A DNA stretch of 8,223 bases from Xanthobacteraceae bacterium (GCA_030043175.1 JASHYD010000823.1:1-8223), one strand, 5' to 3'. Positions 1 to 6,087 are shown, counted from the stretch's first letter. A program made the numbers and translations. Notes: generated by a model from the letters alone, not told the origin.

Positions 1-51
1 ATCGGCCCCCCACCTACAGCCAATGAGCGAAGAGCTTCGGATTCGCAGAGC

Positions 52-219
52 CTATAACTCGCCCCTCAGATCCTTCTTTCGGTCGTTCTTGAATAGCCAC
101 CAAAATATGAGCAGGAAGCCGAGGACTGCCAACGCAAGACGCCCATAACCACCGATGATTTCTTCGAATGGAAGTGGTGCAACCATTGCTATTCCAAGGA
201 TTAAAACTATGATTTCCAT
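52..219 (-). CDS. Small membrane protein, 55 aa, unknown function
   Basis: I do not recognise a family. The reading frame is open further upstream (to 321), but the ATG at 219 is the likely start: AGGAGGTA lies at 225-232, five bases before it, which is an almost ideal ribosome binding site. The product begins MEIIVLILGIAMVAPLPFEE and has a hydrophobic N-terminal stretch (about residues 2-15), a short acidic and glycine-rich turn, a second hydrophobic segment (about 26-43, rich in L, F and W), and a charged tail (KNDRKKDLRGEL). This suggests one or two membrane helices with a basic cytoplasmic C-terminus. It follows a CxxC ORF on the same strand by 41 bases and may share its transcript. The nearest FixK-like box (669) is far upstream, so control by it is only a possibility. 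Coding status rests on the ribosome binding site and the clean hydrophobic pattern. Confidence 0.62.
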   Translation of the reverse strand: MEIIVLILGIAMVAPLPFEEIIGGYGRLALAVLGFLLIFWWLFKNDRKKDLRGEL

Positions 220-260
220 CTCGCTACCTCCTATGCCAAAGCCTTTGCCGCCGCCACCTA

Positions 261-500
261 TTAGCTGCGTTCGACAGGCGTCTTGCTTGCTTTCGGATTC
301 ACGAAATGCACTGATCCGCACGCAAGGCAGGTGATGCCCACAAAAGCATCGTCGCCAATTCCTTCCGACCCATCGTCGTCCCCACCGAAGCCTTGCACAT
401 ATGGCGGCGGCTTTGGCGTCAGCGGGCGGCAGCTTCTTGGGTGACGGCCGACACCTTTATGACCCCCGTCAGGTGTGGGCCGCCAAGCTTTGGTCCGCAT
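261..500 (-). CDS. Small CxxC-motif ORF, hypothetical; possibly only its C-terminal part is real
   Basis: A 79-codon frame from ATG at 500 to a stop at 261. The C-terminal third looks most gene-like: C58-L-A-C61 followed by GSVHFVNPK. This resembles short rhizobial proteins with one CxxC pair followed by a H-x-V-N-P motif, a half zinc-ribbon pattern (resemblance recalled, not searched). The first 40 residues are rich in P, R and G and look less natural, and the ATG at 500 has no clear ribosome binding site. A GTG at 341 (V54) is an alternative start that would leave a 26-residue product. It may therefore be a small gene with an unclear start, or the surviving end of a larger one. It lies 41 bases upstream of the 55-aa membrane protein on the same strand. 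Function unknown. Confidence 0.35.
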   Translation of the reverse strand: MRTKAWRPTPDGGHKGVGRHPRSCRPLTPKPPPYVQGFGGDDDGSEGIGDDAFVGITCLACGSVHFVNPKASKTPVERS

Positions 501-548
501 TAGCCAAGCTAAGCTCTATGCCCGCGTTGCACTCAGGCGATGAAAGAG

Positions 549-595
549 GCCCCGATCGGAGATAAAGCGGAGGAAGAGGAGCACCCGATCGGGGC
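549..595. repeat. Inverted repeat with twin CCGATCGG palindromes
   Basis: The 11-base arm gccccgatcgg (549-559) is repeated as its exact reverse complement at 585-595, with 25 bases between. Each arm also contains the self-complementary octamer CCGATCGG (552-559 and 585-592), and cccgatcgg recurs as a direct repeat 33 bases apart, close to three helical turns. It could be a hairpin in RNA or a paired operator. Read on the minus strand, the second arm is followed by CCTCTTTC, which is too weak a T-run to call a terminator. Confidence 0.5.
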
Positions 596-668
596 TAGGT
601 AGTACCGTGGTCACCGCCTAGCCTTCGGGCCAAGCTCGTTCACACTACGAACCTGGCAGTGCCGATCT

Positions 669-682
669 TTGACATGGATCAA
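669..682. promoter_or_regulatory. FNR/FixK-like box, one base off the perfect palindrome
   Basis: The sequence TTGAC-atgg-ATCAA matches the FNR/FixK consensus TTGAT-N4-ATCAA at nine of ten specified bases. No gene start sits at the usual distance on either side. The minus-strand ORFs begin at 500 or lower, and the plus side holds only the transposase remnant. It may be an orphan left by a lost gene, or drive a long leader to the small minus-strand ORFs. Confidence 0.45.
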
Positions 683-837
683 GGACGGCGAAGGGCCAGA
701 CCCCGCGGCTTGCCGCCGCTGCCAGCAAGGCCGGCTGGCAGCTGGGCTGCGCAACGTGGCACTGCGGCGGCGCATCCGTGTTTTTCACCAGACGACTCAA
801 CCGCAGCACCGGCAGCTTGCTGCGGCTGGCAGGACGG

Positions 838-866
838 CGGCGGGCCACTATTGCAGTGGCCCGCCG
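838..866. repeat. 12-base-pair perfect hairpin with 5-base loop
   Basis: Left arm cggcgggccact (838-849), loop attgc (850-854), right arm agtggcccgccg (855-866); all twelve pairs match. There is no T-run on either side, so it is not a typical Rho-independent terminator. It directly precedes the IS5-type transposase remnant, so it may be part of the element's end or of its target. Confidence 0.6.
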
Positions 867-891
867 GCGCCTTCCTCGGTGTAGCTTAGCC

Positions 892-1315
892 TTGATTCGC
901 ACAGTTCTGACGGACGCCCAATGGGAACGGATTGCCCCACTGCTTCCTGGCAAGGAAGGCGACCCTGGACGCAGCGGCGAGGACAATCGTCGGTTTGGGG
1001 AAGGAGTCCTATGGATCGTCGCACAGGCGCCCCCGGGCGTGATCTGCCGGCATACTTCGGGAATTGGTTTTCAGTCTGGAAGCGCTTCCGCCGATGGGCA
1101 CTCAAAGGGGTCTTCGAAAAGATTTTCGAGACCTTGTCGGGCGAGCCAGGCTTCGAATACGCCCTCATTGATGGCACTATCGTCAAGGTCCACCGGACGC
1201 AACCGGACGCAAAAGGGCGACTCACAATCAGGGCATCGGCAAATCGCGCGGGGACTTGACCACCAAGGTCCTGGCGCTCGCAGATGCGCTGGGCAACCTG
1301 GTCCGCTTTCCACTT
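892..1315 (+). pseudogene. IS5-family transposase, N-terminal remnant with frameshifts
   Basis: Three frames together give the N-terminal part of an IS5-family DDE transposase. Frame 1 (from about 892) reads TVLTDAQWERIAPLLPGKEG and on to LWIV. Frame 3 continues with APGRDLPAYFGNWFSVWKRF and reaches YALIDGTIVKVHRT, where the D of LIDGT is the expected first catalytic Asp. Frame 2 ends with RGDLTTKVLALADALGNLVR. The first shift is near 1018-1020. The second coincides with a 10-base tandem duplication (accggacgca, 1192-1201 and 1202-1211), and the third is near 1228. After about 1315 the similarity stops. The usual KAFDNNW and C-terminal Y-RWRHLIENFF regions, with the remaining acidic catalytic residues, are absent, so the element cannot transpose. 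The first codon is a guess, since no good ribosome binding site is seen. Confidence 0.85.
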
Positions 1316-1510
1316 TCCGCCCACGTGCGCGCAACCGTTGGCGATCAGCCGTGGCAGTTCGGGGTAACCGGTGAAAATCCGACGGGCCTGGTCGAGCGTG
1401 TCATCCACGGTCAGAATCAGCAGCGGATACCAGTCAGCAGGCCGCCGGCAATCGAAGCCGTTGTAGGCAACCGATTTTCGAAAATCGAAAGCCTGGGACT
1501 TCCTGGACAT
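1316..1510 (-). CDS. Coding-like fragment of unknown family
   Basis: An open minus-strand frame starts at ATG 1510 and its first 65 or so codons look like real protein. It includes RRPADWYPLLILTVDDTLDQ and then ARRIFTGYPELPRLIANGCA, with a balanced composition, several W and Y residues and mostly G or C in third codon positions. Downstream of about 1315 the same frame only mirrors the transposase remnant, so the true 3' end has been lost. I cannot name the family. It sits between a transposase remnant and a resolvase tail, so it may be a passenger or transfer gene of a dead mobile element. Ribosome binding is weak (GGAG well upstream). It could still be a chance open frame. Confidence 0.3.
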
Positions 1511-1537
1511 GGGCCGGGACTCCGGAGAGCGGAGGAC

Positions 1538-1584
1538 GGGCAAGCCCGGCGGGATCGCTCTCTCTCATCCTTCCGGGCTCGCCC
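1538..1584. repeat. Imperfect inverted repeat, 12-base arms
   Basis: The arms gggcaagcccgg (1538-1549) and ccgggctcgccc (1573-1584) pair at eleven of twelve positions with a 23-base spacer holding a CTCTCTCTC tract. The repeat lies immediately upstream of the minus-strand coding-like fragment that starts at 1510, where a leader or operator would be expected. The rest of 1585-1760 shows nothing I recognise. Confidence 0.4.
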
Positions 1585-1788
1585 GCGTCCCGGCCCAACA
1601 CTCGCTTGGACGGGACGTCCTTGGCCGTGCGTCAGGAGCTTTCGCTTGCCGCGCTTGATCGTCGTCGAGACCGGCTTCGGCGATAGCGTCCTGCACTACC
1701 CCGCCGAAGCCGGCAACTTGACGTCTTTCGCAAAAGATTTTGTCGCAGTCGGAACAATTGGCTGATCCGGGTCATCTTTGTCTGTCAC

Positions 1789-1950
1789 GTCGCACCTGAC
1801 CGGGCTACGTTCGACCGCATCAGGCTGCCCCTCGACCGCGCCAGCCCGCCGAGCCTATCGATCATCGCCAAGGCCCAGGGCTTGTCCAAACAGACGGTAT
1901 TCAGGTTGAAGCCGGACCCGCTGGCGGCGTTGGAGGCGTGGGGCTTGTGA
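1789..1950 (+). pseudogene. Serine resolvase/invertase C-terminal remnant
   Basis: Frame 1 from about 1789 to the TGA at 1948-1950 reads RATFDRIRLPLD, then SLSIIAKAQGLSKQTVFRLK and ends DPLAALEAWGL. This is the helix-turn-helix DNA-binding tail of Tn3-type serine resolvases: a short 'F-x-R-I/V-R' helix, an 'I-A-K-x-x-G-L-S-x-Q-T-V-F-R' helix-turn-helix, and the A-x-W-G-L ending common in rhizobial members (family resemblance recalled). The catalytic N-terminal domain with its active Ser is missing: the frame upstream (to about 1741) shows no resolvase features. It cannot recombine DNA. Together with the transposase debris it marks the region as a graveyard of mobile elements. A short functional HTH peptide is unlikely because no start with a ribosome binding site is seen. 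Confidence 0.7.
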
Positions 1951-2004
1951 TGGATTGCCGATCAAATCGTGCGCCGCGATTTTTTGAGCCTCTACCCGCT
2001 CGCC

Positions 2005-2716
2005 TCAATCTTCGATTGAGCGTGAAGTCGGCCGGCGGCTCGGGCCCCCGCAGGTAGAACGAGTCTTCGGGCGCGAGGTTTCCGGCCGCCAGCGTTGGCC
2101 GGGATTTAGTCGATATCGCCCACGGATCCTGGACGTAGTGGAAATAGTTCGAGCCGACAGGCGCAGGCCCCAGGTGGTCGAATAGAAGTCCACGGCGCGA
2201 TCGATTTTGGTGGTGAACGCGAGAATATGCGGCAAGCGGCGTGTACGCACGATTGGCGCATTCGCCCGCTCAGGCGCCCCGGCCACGCCCTCAGGCGATG
2301 ACGACCAGGTGCCGCACGTCTTATGCGCAGGCGATGTTTTGACGGCGACCTTCATCTCGATAAGCAAGCCGGCAGGATCGCGAAACCAGAAGCCGTTGCT
2401 CTCGAATCCCTTCGGGGGATCGAGCAGCCGACGGCACTAGCTTCGGCACGCTCCTGCAGATAAGGAAAGTCGTCGGGGTAGCAGCCGAACGAGAGGTGAT
2501 GAAGCTTCTTGCATTTGCCCACCAGGCGCCCCACTGCTGGTCATGACCGAATGTCTTGAGCCCGAGCGCGATGCCGGTGGCCTGAACAGCAAGGCCGAAA
2601 TCCGAATAGAACCGTTGTGCCGGTGCCAAGCTCGGAACCGGGAGCACGAAATGGTCGAGCGAATGAAGGCCGAGTCCCTGATCGGAAGCGCGCACGTATC
2701 CTCGGATACCGGTCAT
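2005..2716 (-). pseudogene. VOC-family (extradiol dioxygenase-like) gene, broken
   Basis: ATG at 2716 with GAGGA eight bases upstream, 34 bases after the stop of the gentisate dioxygenase gene, so the two formed an operon. The protein would have two vicinal-oxygen-chelate domains. Domain 1 reads LGLHSLDHFVLPVPSLAPAQ and FYSDFGLAVQATGIALGLKT in the first frame. It continues with KKLHHLSFGCYPDDFPYLQE in a second frame (shift near 2535-2550) and ESNGFWFRDPAGLLIEMKVA in a third (shift near 2430-2440). Domain 2 starts with RLPHILAFTTKIDRAVDFYS, then jumps in yet another frame at about 2152-2158 to GSNYFHYVQDPW. This implies an internal deletion of some 55 codons that removes the middle of domain 2. 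The tail is recognisable as APEDSFYLRGPEPPADFTLN, with the stop at 2005. At least four lesions make it non-functional. The family cleaves or binds aromatic diols through metal. Confidence 0.82.
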
Positions 2717-2750
2717 GTTCGGTATCCTCTGGTTTTCGACTCCGGCGGGC

Positions 2751-3794
2751 TCAGTTGAAGATCTCGTAGAAGCCACACTTGCGTTGCAGCGGCGCATCGT
2801 CGATCTGCAGCAGAAAGGCCGGCGACCTGGTCCTGCGGTTGGAGAGCAGAATCTTGGCGCGGGTCGGGATCGCGAGGGTGTCACTATCGTCAAAGTTCAG
2901 CGTCACGCCGTCCACCTCAGCCTCACCTTCGCCTTCGACGACATGCAACACCGCGGAGGCGGAACGACACGGTGCCGCGACAGTTTCGCCCGGGCGCAGC
3001 ATGATGGCGGAGAATCCCAGCACCGGCATACACTCGCGGCCGGTTTCGGGATTGATGTAGGCGAGTTGCACCAGTTCGCCCTTTGGCGTGACGTCGGCGA
3101 GCGCGAACAGCGCCTCGCTCACTTCCTTCCATGGGTAGCGCAACATCGGGTAGCGGGTGCGGCGGGCATCGAGCGAGCGATATGGCACAAGCCCGGCGCG
3201 CCGGTAACGCGATTGCGATGCATCCGGCTCGTTGCGGATGACCTGCCGCTCGCCTTCCACCGCATACGAGGCTTCGAGCGCCTGCAGGATCGGAAGATCG
3301 AGCGCATCGAGCCAGACCACCGGGCCCGTCCCGTCGTGACCGTGCTCGTGCCAGAGCCCCGACGGCGTGAGAATGAGATCGCCCTTTTCCATCGGGCATT
3401 TCTCGCCATGGACCACCGTGAAGCCGCCGCTGCCCTCGATGACCATGCGCGCGGCGCTCGGGCTGTGGCGATGGTTGGGGGCGGTTTCGCCCGGAAGGAT
3501 CAGCTGCAGGCCGATGAAGATCGACGGCGTGGCCTTCATGCCGGCGAGGCCGAGGCCCGGATTGGCCAACACCAGCACCCGCCGCTCGGCCTTTTCGATC
3601 GGCGTCAATTCACCGGCCTTGATGAGGTCTGGCCTGACCTCGCGGTAGTGCCAGACAACCGGCAGGGTGCGCCGGTCGGGCTTATCGTGCGGTAGCGCTG
3701 TCCGCATCACCGGCCAGAGTGGGACGAGGTTCTTGTCGGTTAGACTTTGCCGGTGGTCGGCCGGCAGTTCGTGCAGGGTGGCAAGCGCGTTCAT
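2751..3794 (-). CDS. Gentisate 1,2-dioxygenase-type cupin (ring-cleavage dioxygenase)
   Basis: 347 residues, the usual length for the gentisate/1-hydroxy-2-naphthoate/salicylate dioxygenase family. These Fe(II) cupins open a hydroxylated aromatic acid ring with O2 in the cytoplasm; gentisate gives maleylpyruvate. I chose ATG 3794 because GAGGA at 3802-3806 precedes it by seven bases; the frame stays open to 3884. Residues 42-72 hold the family stretch [20 protein letters not shown]. The N-terminal cupin (about 95-165) shows H108 and H110 in [16 protein letters not shown] and H149 in WHEHGH. This H-x-H plus H spacing of 39 fits the iron triad. The second cupin (about 260-335) keeps the fold ([24 protein letters not shown]) but lacks an HxH, as expected for a non-metal cupin. 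No frameshift is visible. It was first in an operon with the now broken VOC gene. Substrate cannot be fixed from sequence, since gentisate, salicylate and hydroxynaphthoate enzymes look alike. Confidence 0.85.
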   Translation of the reverse strand: MNALATLHELPADHRQSLTDKNLVPLWPVMRTALPHDKPDRRTLPVVWHYREVRPDLIKAGELTPIEKAERRVLVLANPGLGLAGMKATPSIFIGLQLILPGETAPNHRHSPSAARMVIEGSGGFTVVHGEKCPMEKGDLILTPSGLWHEHGHDGTGPVVWLDALDLPILQALEASYAVEGERQVIRNEPDASQSRYRRAGLVPYRSLDARRTRYPMLRYPWKEVSEALFALADVTPKGELVQLAYINPETGRECMPVLGFSAIMLRPGETVAAPCRSASAVLHVVEGEGEAEVDGVTLNFDDSDTLAIPTRAKILLSNRRTRSPAFLLQIDDAPLQRKCGFYEIFN

Positions 3795-3903
3795 AGTCAG
3801 GTCCTCGCTGGTGCCGTATTTCTTCAGGCGGCCAAACCCGGTGCCGCCATTGAGCCATTGCGGGCCGCGTTGGCGCTTTCGCACCAGGACGGAGTTGCGG
3901 ATT

Positions 3904-4090
3904 TACGTCGACAACGTGTTCATGCTGTACTGTTTTGTTGCGCGTAACTCGCAAAAGCACGCCAACATCCTACGCGACCCGTGAGTATCGGTCTCGATCG
4001 CAAGCGATGCCCCGCGGCCACAGCGACCTCGTCACGTTTTCGGAACGAGATCTTGACGGGCACATCGACAGTCTGCGCCATCGCTGGTAA
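3904..4090 (+). pseudogene. PPOX-like (split-barrel flavin-binding) gene remnant
   Basis: Two pieces match the intact protein encoded at 5478-6020. Frame 1 from 3904 gives YVDNVFMLYCFVARNSQKHA then NILRDP (22 of 26 residues identical to residues 36-61 of the intact copy). It stops at TGA 3982. After 31 bases of unmatched or shifted sequence, frame 2 from 4016 gives GHSDLVTFSERDLDGHIDSL then RHRW and TAA at 4088 (18 of 24 identical to residues 154-177). About 92 codons of the intact protein are replaced by some 34 bases, so there is an internal deletion. The N-terminal 35 codons are missing too, with the break falling in the leader of the gentisate dioxygenase gene. The remnant is on the strand opposite to the intact copy and converges on the DUF6644-type gene. 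Confidence 0.85.
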
Positions 4091-4162
4091 TGATCTTCCA
4101 TGGTCGCCGCGCGTCCTCACGGATTCGACCCGCGGCGCAGTGGGGGTCGCGATAGGTTGAGA

Positions 4163-4639
4163 CTACGAAAAGCCGATCCAGCGTCCGCCCCATGCTACGC
4201 CGAACCAAAGAAGGAGCGATATCAGCGCTGTAACCTTGCCCAACAATGGCCGATCCAAGGTCGCGCTTGTGCGTACTACGCGACGGCGGACGGTGAAGGC
4301 AAAAAGTAGGACCAGAAACAGCGAGATCATCTTCACCCAGAACGCAAAGCTCCCATAGCACTTTGTTGCTTCGCAGAGGAACAGCGGAATACCTGACGCG
4401 AACATTGAGGTCACGCCCAGAAGCAACCAGGGTTTGGTGTCTGCCGCGAGCTGCACGACTGGCTGTTTGATTAAGCCGACGCCCAGAAGGCGCAGATCCA
4501 CGAGCAAGACGGCGCCCGCCGTCACTCCAAGACCAATCAAGTGAAAGGCTTCGATCACTGCGAAGAGCCACAGCGAATTTCGTACGCCCTCGCCGATTGA
4601 TGTCTGGTAACACCACTCAAAAAACGGCAGCAAGGACAT
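4163..4639 (-). CDS. DUF6644-type four-helix integral membrane protein
   Basis: 158 residues, start ATG 4639 preceded by GGGGG with acceptable spacing, no frameshift. Four hydrophobic segments are visible: about 24-48 (WLFAVIEAFHLIGLGVTAGA onward), 71-90 (WLLLGVTSMFASGIPLFLCE), 99-116 (FWVKMISLFLVLLFAFTV) and 133-152. A basic RRRVVR cluster follows helix 3, suggesting it faces the cytoplasm. Polar residues within or next to helices include E30, H33 and D48 around helix 1 and E90, K93, C94 after helix 2. They are candidates for a cofactor or proton path, but a single His is too few to claim a b-type haem. The family name is recalled, and the function is unknown. A frameshifted paralogue lies at 6300-6776. 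A FixK box at 4802-4815 is the nearest promoter signal, 163 bases upstream, giving a longish leader if used. Confidence 0.8.
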   Translation of the reverse strand: MSLLPFFEWCYQTSIGEGVRNSLWLFAVIEAFHLIGLGVTAGAVLLVDLRLLGVGLIKQPVVQLAADTKPWLLLGVTSMFASGIPLFLCEATKCYGSFAFWVKMISLFLVLLFAFTVRRRVVRTSATLDRPLLGKVTALISLLLWFGVAWGGRWIGFS

Positions 4640-5261
4640 GAGTGCCCCCTATTGGCCGGCGACCCCGCCGGTCTACGAACAGGCGCATCACGCGGGCGCA
4701 GAGCTGCATTTTGCGATCGTAGCCGCGATGGCGCATTTGGCGCGCAATTCGGCGAGCGCTGGTTCCGATAAATACGTAGCTGCGTCTCAAGCAGTTGGGC
4801 TTTGATCTGGATCAAAGAACTTCGAGTCTCGATTTAAGGGCGAACCCCGGGGGAGGCAAATGTGTGGCCGTACTTGTTGGACACTGCGGCGGGCGATCAA
4901 CGTCAAGCGCAGGGCCCCCGGATGCGCTTTGAGTTCACCATCACATCCACAGAACAGACAATCTTTGTCGGAGTAGTCGCACGGAAAGCCGCCGACACCA
5001 AGTTCTCGACGGCACAGCCGGTAAATGGTGCGGTTGGCGAGCTGCGCTGGGGTACCACCTGTCAGGTAACGAATCCGACCCAGCGCCCGCAGAAGATTAT
5101 GCCGATCCGCAGGCCAGGGAGAGCGCGCCGGCCACACGCGCGCCTGCCAGAGTATCAGCAATTCGTGGACTCAGCGCGATGGCCGTGTGAAATCAGACGC
5201 GACTGTCCCAGAAAATTTTTTCCCGCAGCGAACTTTGCGACATCGCGATCGGGCTTTGATC
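4640..5261. other. Stretch without a recognised gene
   Basis: Several open frames cross this interval on both strands, but none gives a protein I recognise. A perfect FixK box is at 4802-4815. On the plus strand GGGGGAGG (4849-4856) is followed by ATG 4860 (38 codons) and GTG 4862 (202 codons, to 5470). Both products are rich in R, P, Q or S and look like chance frames. The minus frame 5161-4787 has a Cys-rich patch around FPCDYSDKDCLFCGCDG, with no family I can name. The interval may be eroded coding sequence. Confidence 0.4.
4802..4815. promoter_or_regulatory. Perfect FNR/FixK box
   Basis: TTGAT-ctgg-ATCAA matches the palindromic FNR/FixK consensus at all ten positions. If used on the minus strand in class II geometry, transcription would start near 4767 and run to the DUF6644-type gene (ATG 4639). 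If used on the plus strand it would start near 4850, just before the ribosome-binding-site-like GGGGGAGG at 4849-4856. The direction is undecided. Confidence 0.72.
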
Positions 5262-5468
5262 TCAGAAAACAGCCCCATACGGGGCTTGCAGGTGGTTTGC
5301 GAAGTGATTGCACGCATCGCGCGAGAACGCCAGCCGTGCTGCCCCTCCGCCGACCACGATCAAACCGGCCGACCCAAATCCTCGCCAACCGCGAGCAGTC
5401 ATTAAGGTTGGCAAATCCGCATTCGACACAGGCCCGCTTGGTTTCGTGGCTCGGTTCAGCAGCGCCAT
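5262..5468 (-). CDS. Small ORF coupled to the PPOX-like gene, possible membrane anchor
   Basis: 68 codons from ATG 5468 to TGA 5262. The start lies nine bases after the stop of the PPOX-like gene, and its ribosome binding site (GAGGTGG, 5473-5479) overlaps that stop codon, a typical arrangement for translational coupling. The product has a hydrophobic, glycine-rich segment at about residues 29-48 (RGFGSAGLIVVGGGAARLAF) after a basic stretch, like a signal anchor. An R-G-W-R-G-F motif precedes it, but there is no RR pair, so a Tat signal is not supported. It may be the beginning of a longer, truncated exported protein, since the next 100 bases show nothing recognisable. I cannot name a family, and it could be a chance frame. 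Confidence 0.38.
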   Translation of the reverse strand: MALLNRATKPSGPVSNADLPTLMTARGWRGFGSAGLIVVGGGAARLAFSRDACNHFANHLQAPYGAVF

Positions 5469-5477
5469 AGGCCACCT

Positions 5478-6020
5478 CTACGGTGCAGCCCAGTTATGCC
5501 GCAACGTTGCCAAATGGAGGTCGAGATCTCGTTCTGAGAAAGTGATGAGGTCACTGTGACCGAACCCCTTCGAATAATCCAGTACCGAGATGATCTCAGG
5601 AGCGATGCGTAGCAATACAACTTCGGTTGGCGAGGGCTGTGGCCTAACGCGCAGTGATCGGTCATCGCGAAGAACCGCCGGAGGCAAGGTTGCATACTCC
5701 GGAAATCTCTTCAGTCGCAGCCCGGCGACGTAGTCACGCTCGCTCTCGTCTGTGACAGCGGATGCTCTTGCTGCGAGCGAAAGGCCCTTTATCTCGAGGG
5801 GTATTTGAGCGTCGGTTCCGATTGACACTGACACCCGTGGGTCGCGCACAATGTTCGCGTATTTTTGTGAGTTGCGCGCGACAAAGCAGTAGAGCAGGAA
5901 GACGTTATTGACATAGCTGACGATTGTGGCCTGCGGCCAGCCATCGGACCGATTCGTAGCAATTGTCATGACGCGGTGCTCGTCGAGCAACCGAACGATG
6001 AGGTGCTTGAGGTTTGCCAA
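5478..6020 (-). CDS. Pyridoxamine 5'-phosphate oxidase-like split-barrel flavin-binding protein
   Basis: 180 residues from TTG 6020. This start is preferred over the upstream TTG 6059 for two reasons. CGGAG lies eight bases before it. A FixK box at 6074-6087 would place the transcription start near 6039, downstream of 6059. The N-terminus LLDEHRVMTIATNRSDGWPQ is the hallmark first strand pair of the PPOX-like split beta-barrel. It is followed by YCFVARNSQKYANIVRDPRV, then EIKGLSLAARASAV and a C-terminal LDYSKGFGHSDLITFSERDL. The fold binds FMN, F420 or haem. The TIATNRxDGWPQ signature favours a flavin-type reductase or stress protein over a true PdxH, but the substrate is unknown. The gene is intact and cytoplasmic. 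A deleted copy occurs at 3904-4090. The small ORF at 5262-5468 appears translationally coupled behind it. Likely induced at low oxygen, given the box position. Confidence 0.85.
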   Translation of the reverse strand: MANLKHLIVRLLDEHRVMTIATNRSDGWPQATIVSYVNNVFLLYCFVARNSQKYANIVRDPRVSVSIGTDAQIPLEIKGLSLAARASAVTDESERDYVAGLRLKRFPEYATLPPAVLRDDRSLRVRPQPSPTEVVLLRIAPEIISVLDYSKGFGHSDLITFSERDLDLHLATLRHNWAAP

Positions 6021-6073
6021 ACGGCCACTCCGTATGTAAATCACTCCAATGGAATACAACCGTCGCTTTTAAT

Positions 6074-6087
6074 TTGATCTAGATCAA
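6074..6087 (-). promoter_or_regulatory. Perfect FNR/FixK box for the PPOX-like gene
   Basis: TTGAT-ctag-ATCAA, a full match to the consensus. Its centre is at 6080.5. A class II site centred at -41.5 would put the minus-strand start of transcription near 6039, 19 bases before the TTG start codon at 6020 and just ahead of its CGGAG ribosome binding site. The geometry is good for activation of the PPOX-like gene by a CRP/FNR-family regulator. Confidence 0.78.

Larger units (their letters stand above)
501..891. other. Gene-free, hairpin-rich stretch
   Basis: I see no convincing gene here. Short ORFs exist on both strands but are rich in R, A and P and match nothing I recognise. Besides the inverted repeat at 549-595, three stems are visible. 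One is a 9-base stem gctgccagc/gctggcagc (718-726 and 734-742). One is a 7-base stem ccgcagc/gctgcgg (801-807 and 819-825). The last is a strong 12-base stem at 838-849 and 855-866. A FixK-like box is at 669-682. The last hairpin lies 25 bases before the transposase remnant and may belong to the insertion sequence or its insertion site. Confidence 0.5.

Noticed and set aside
645..986. Overlapping short ORFs on both strands
   Set aside because: Low-complexity, arginine-, alanine- and proline-rich products over hairpin DNA and transposase sequence; no coding signal.
848..1543. 231-codon minus-strand open frame as one gene
   Set aside because: Its second half is only the antisense of the transposase remnant. 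Only the part upstream of about 1316 has natural composition, so it is reported as a fragment.
2715..3695. 326-codon plus-strand open frame
   Set aside because: It lies opposite the intact gentisate dioxygenase-type gene, and its product is rich in R, H and D with no recognisable domain; it is a mirror frame of GC-rich coding sequence.
4126..4149. Possible terminator after the DUF6644 gene
   Set aside because: A six-base stem (cgaccc/gggtcg) with a 12-base loop and no T-run is too weak.
4787..5161. Minus-strand ORF with a Cys-rich patch
   Set aside because: The Cys pattern vaguely recalls small secreted rhizobial proteins, but there is no signal peptide, no ribosome binding site and no alignable motif.
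4862..5470. 202-codon plus-strand ORF behind a FixK box
   Set aside because: Composition is rich in R, P and T, no family is recognised, and its 3' third runs opposite the small ORF coupled to the PPOX gene.
6020..6059. Upstream TTG start for the PPOX-like gene
   Set aside because: It has no ribosome binding site and lies upstream of the transcription start predicted from the FixK box; residues 1-13 from it do not look like the family.
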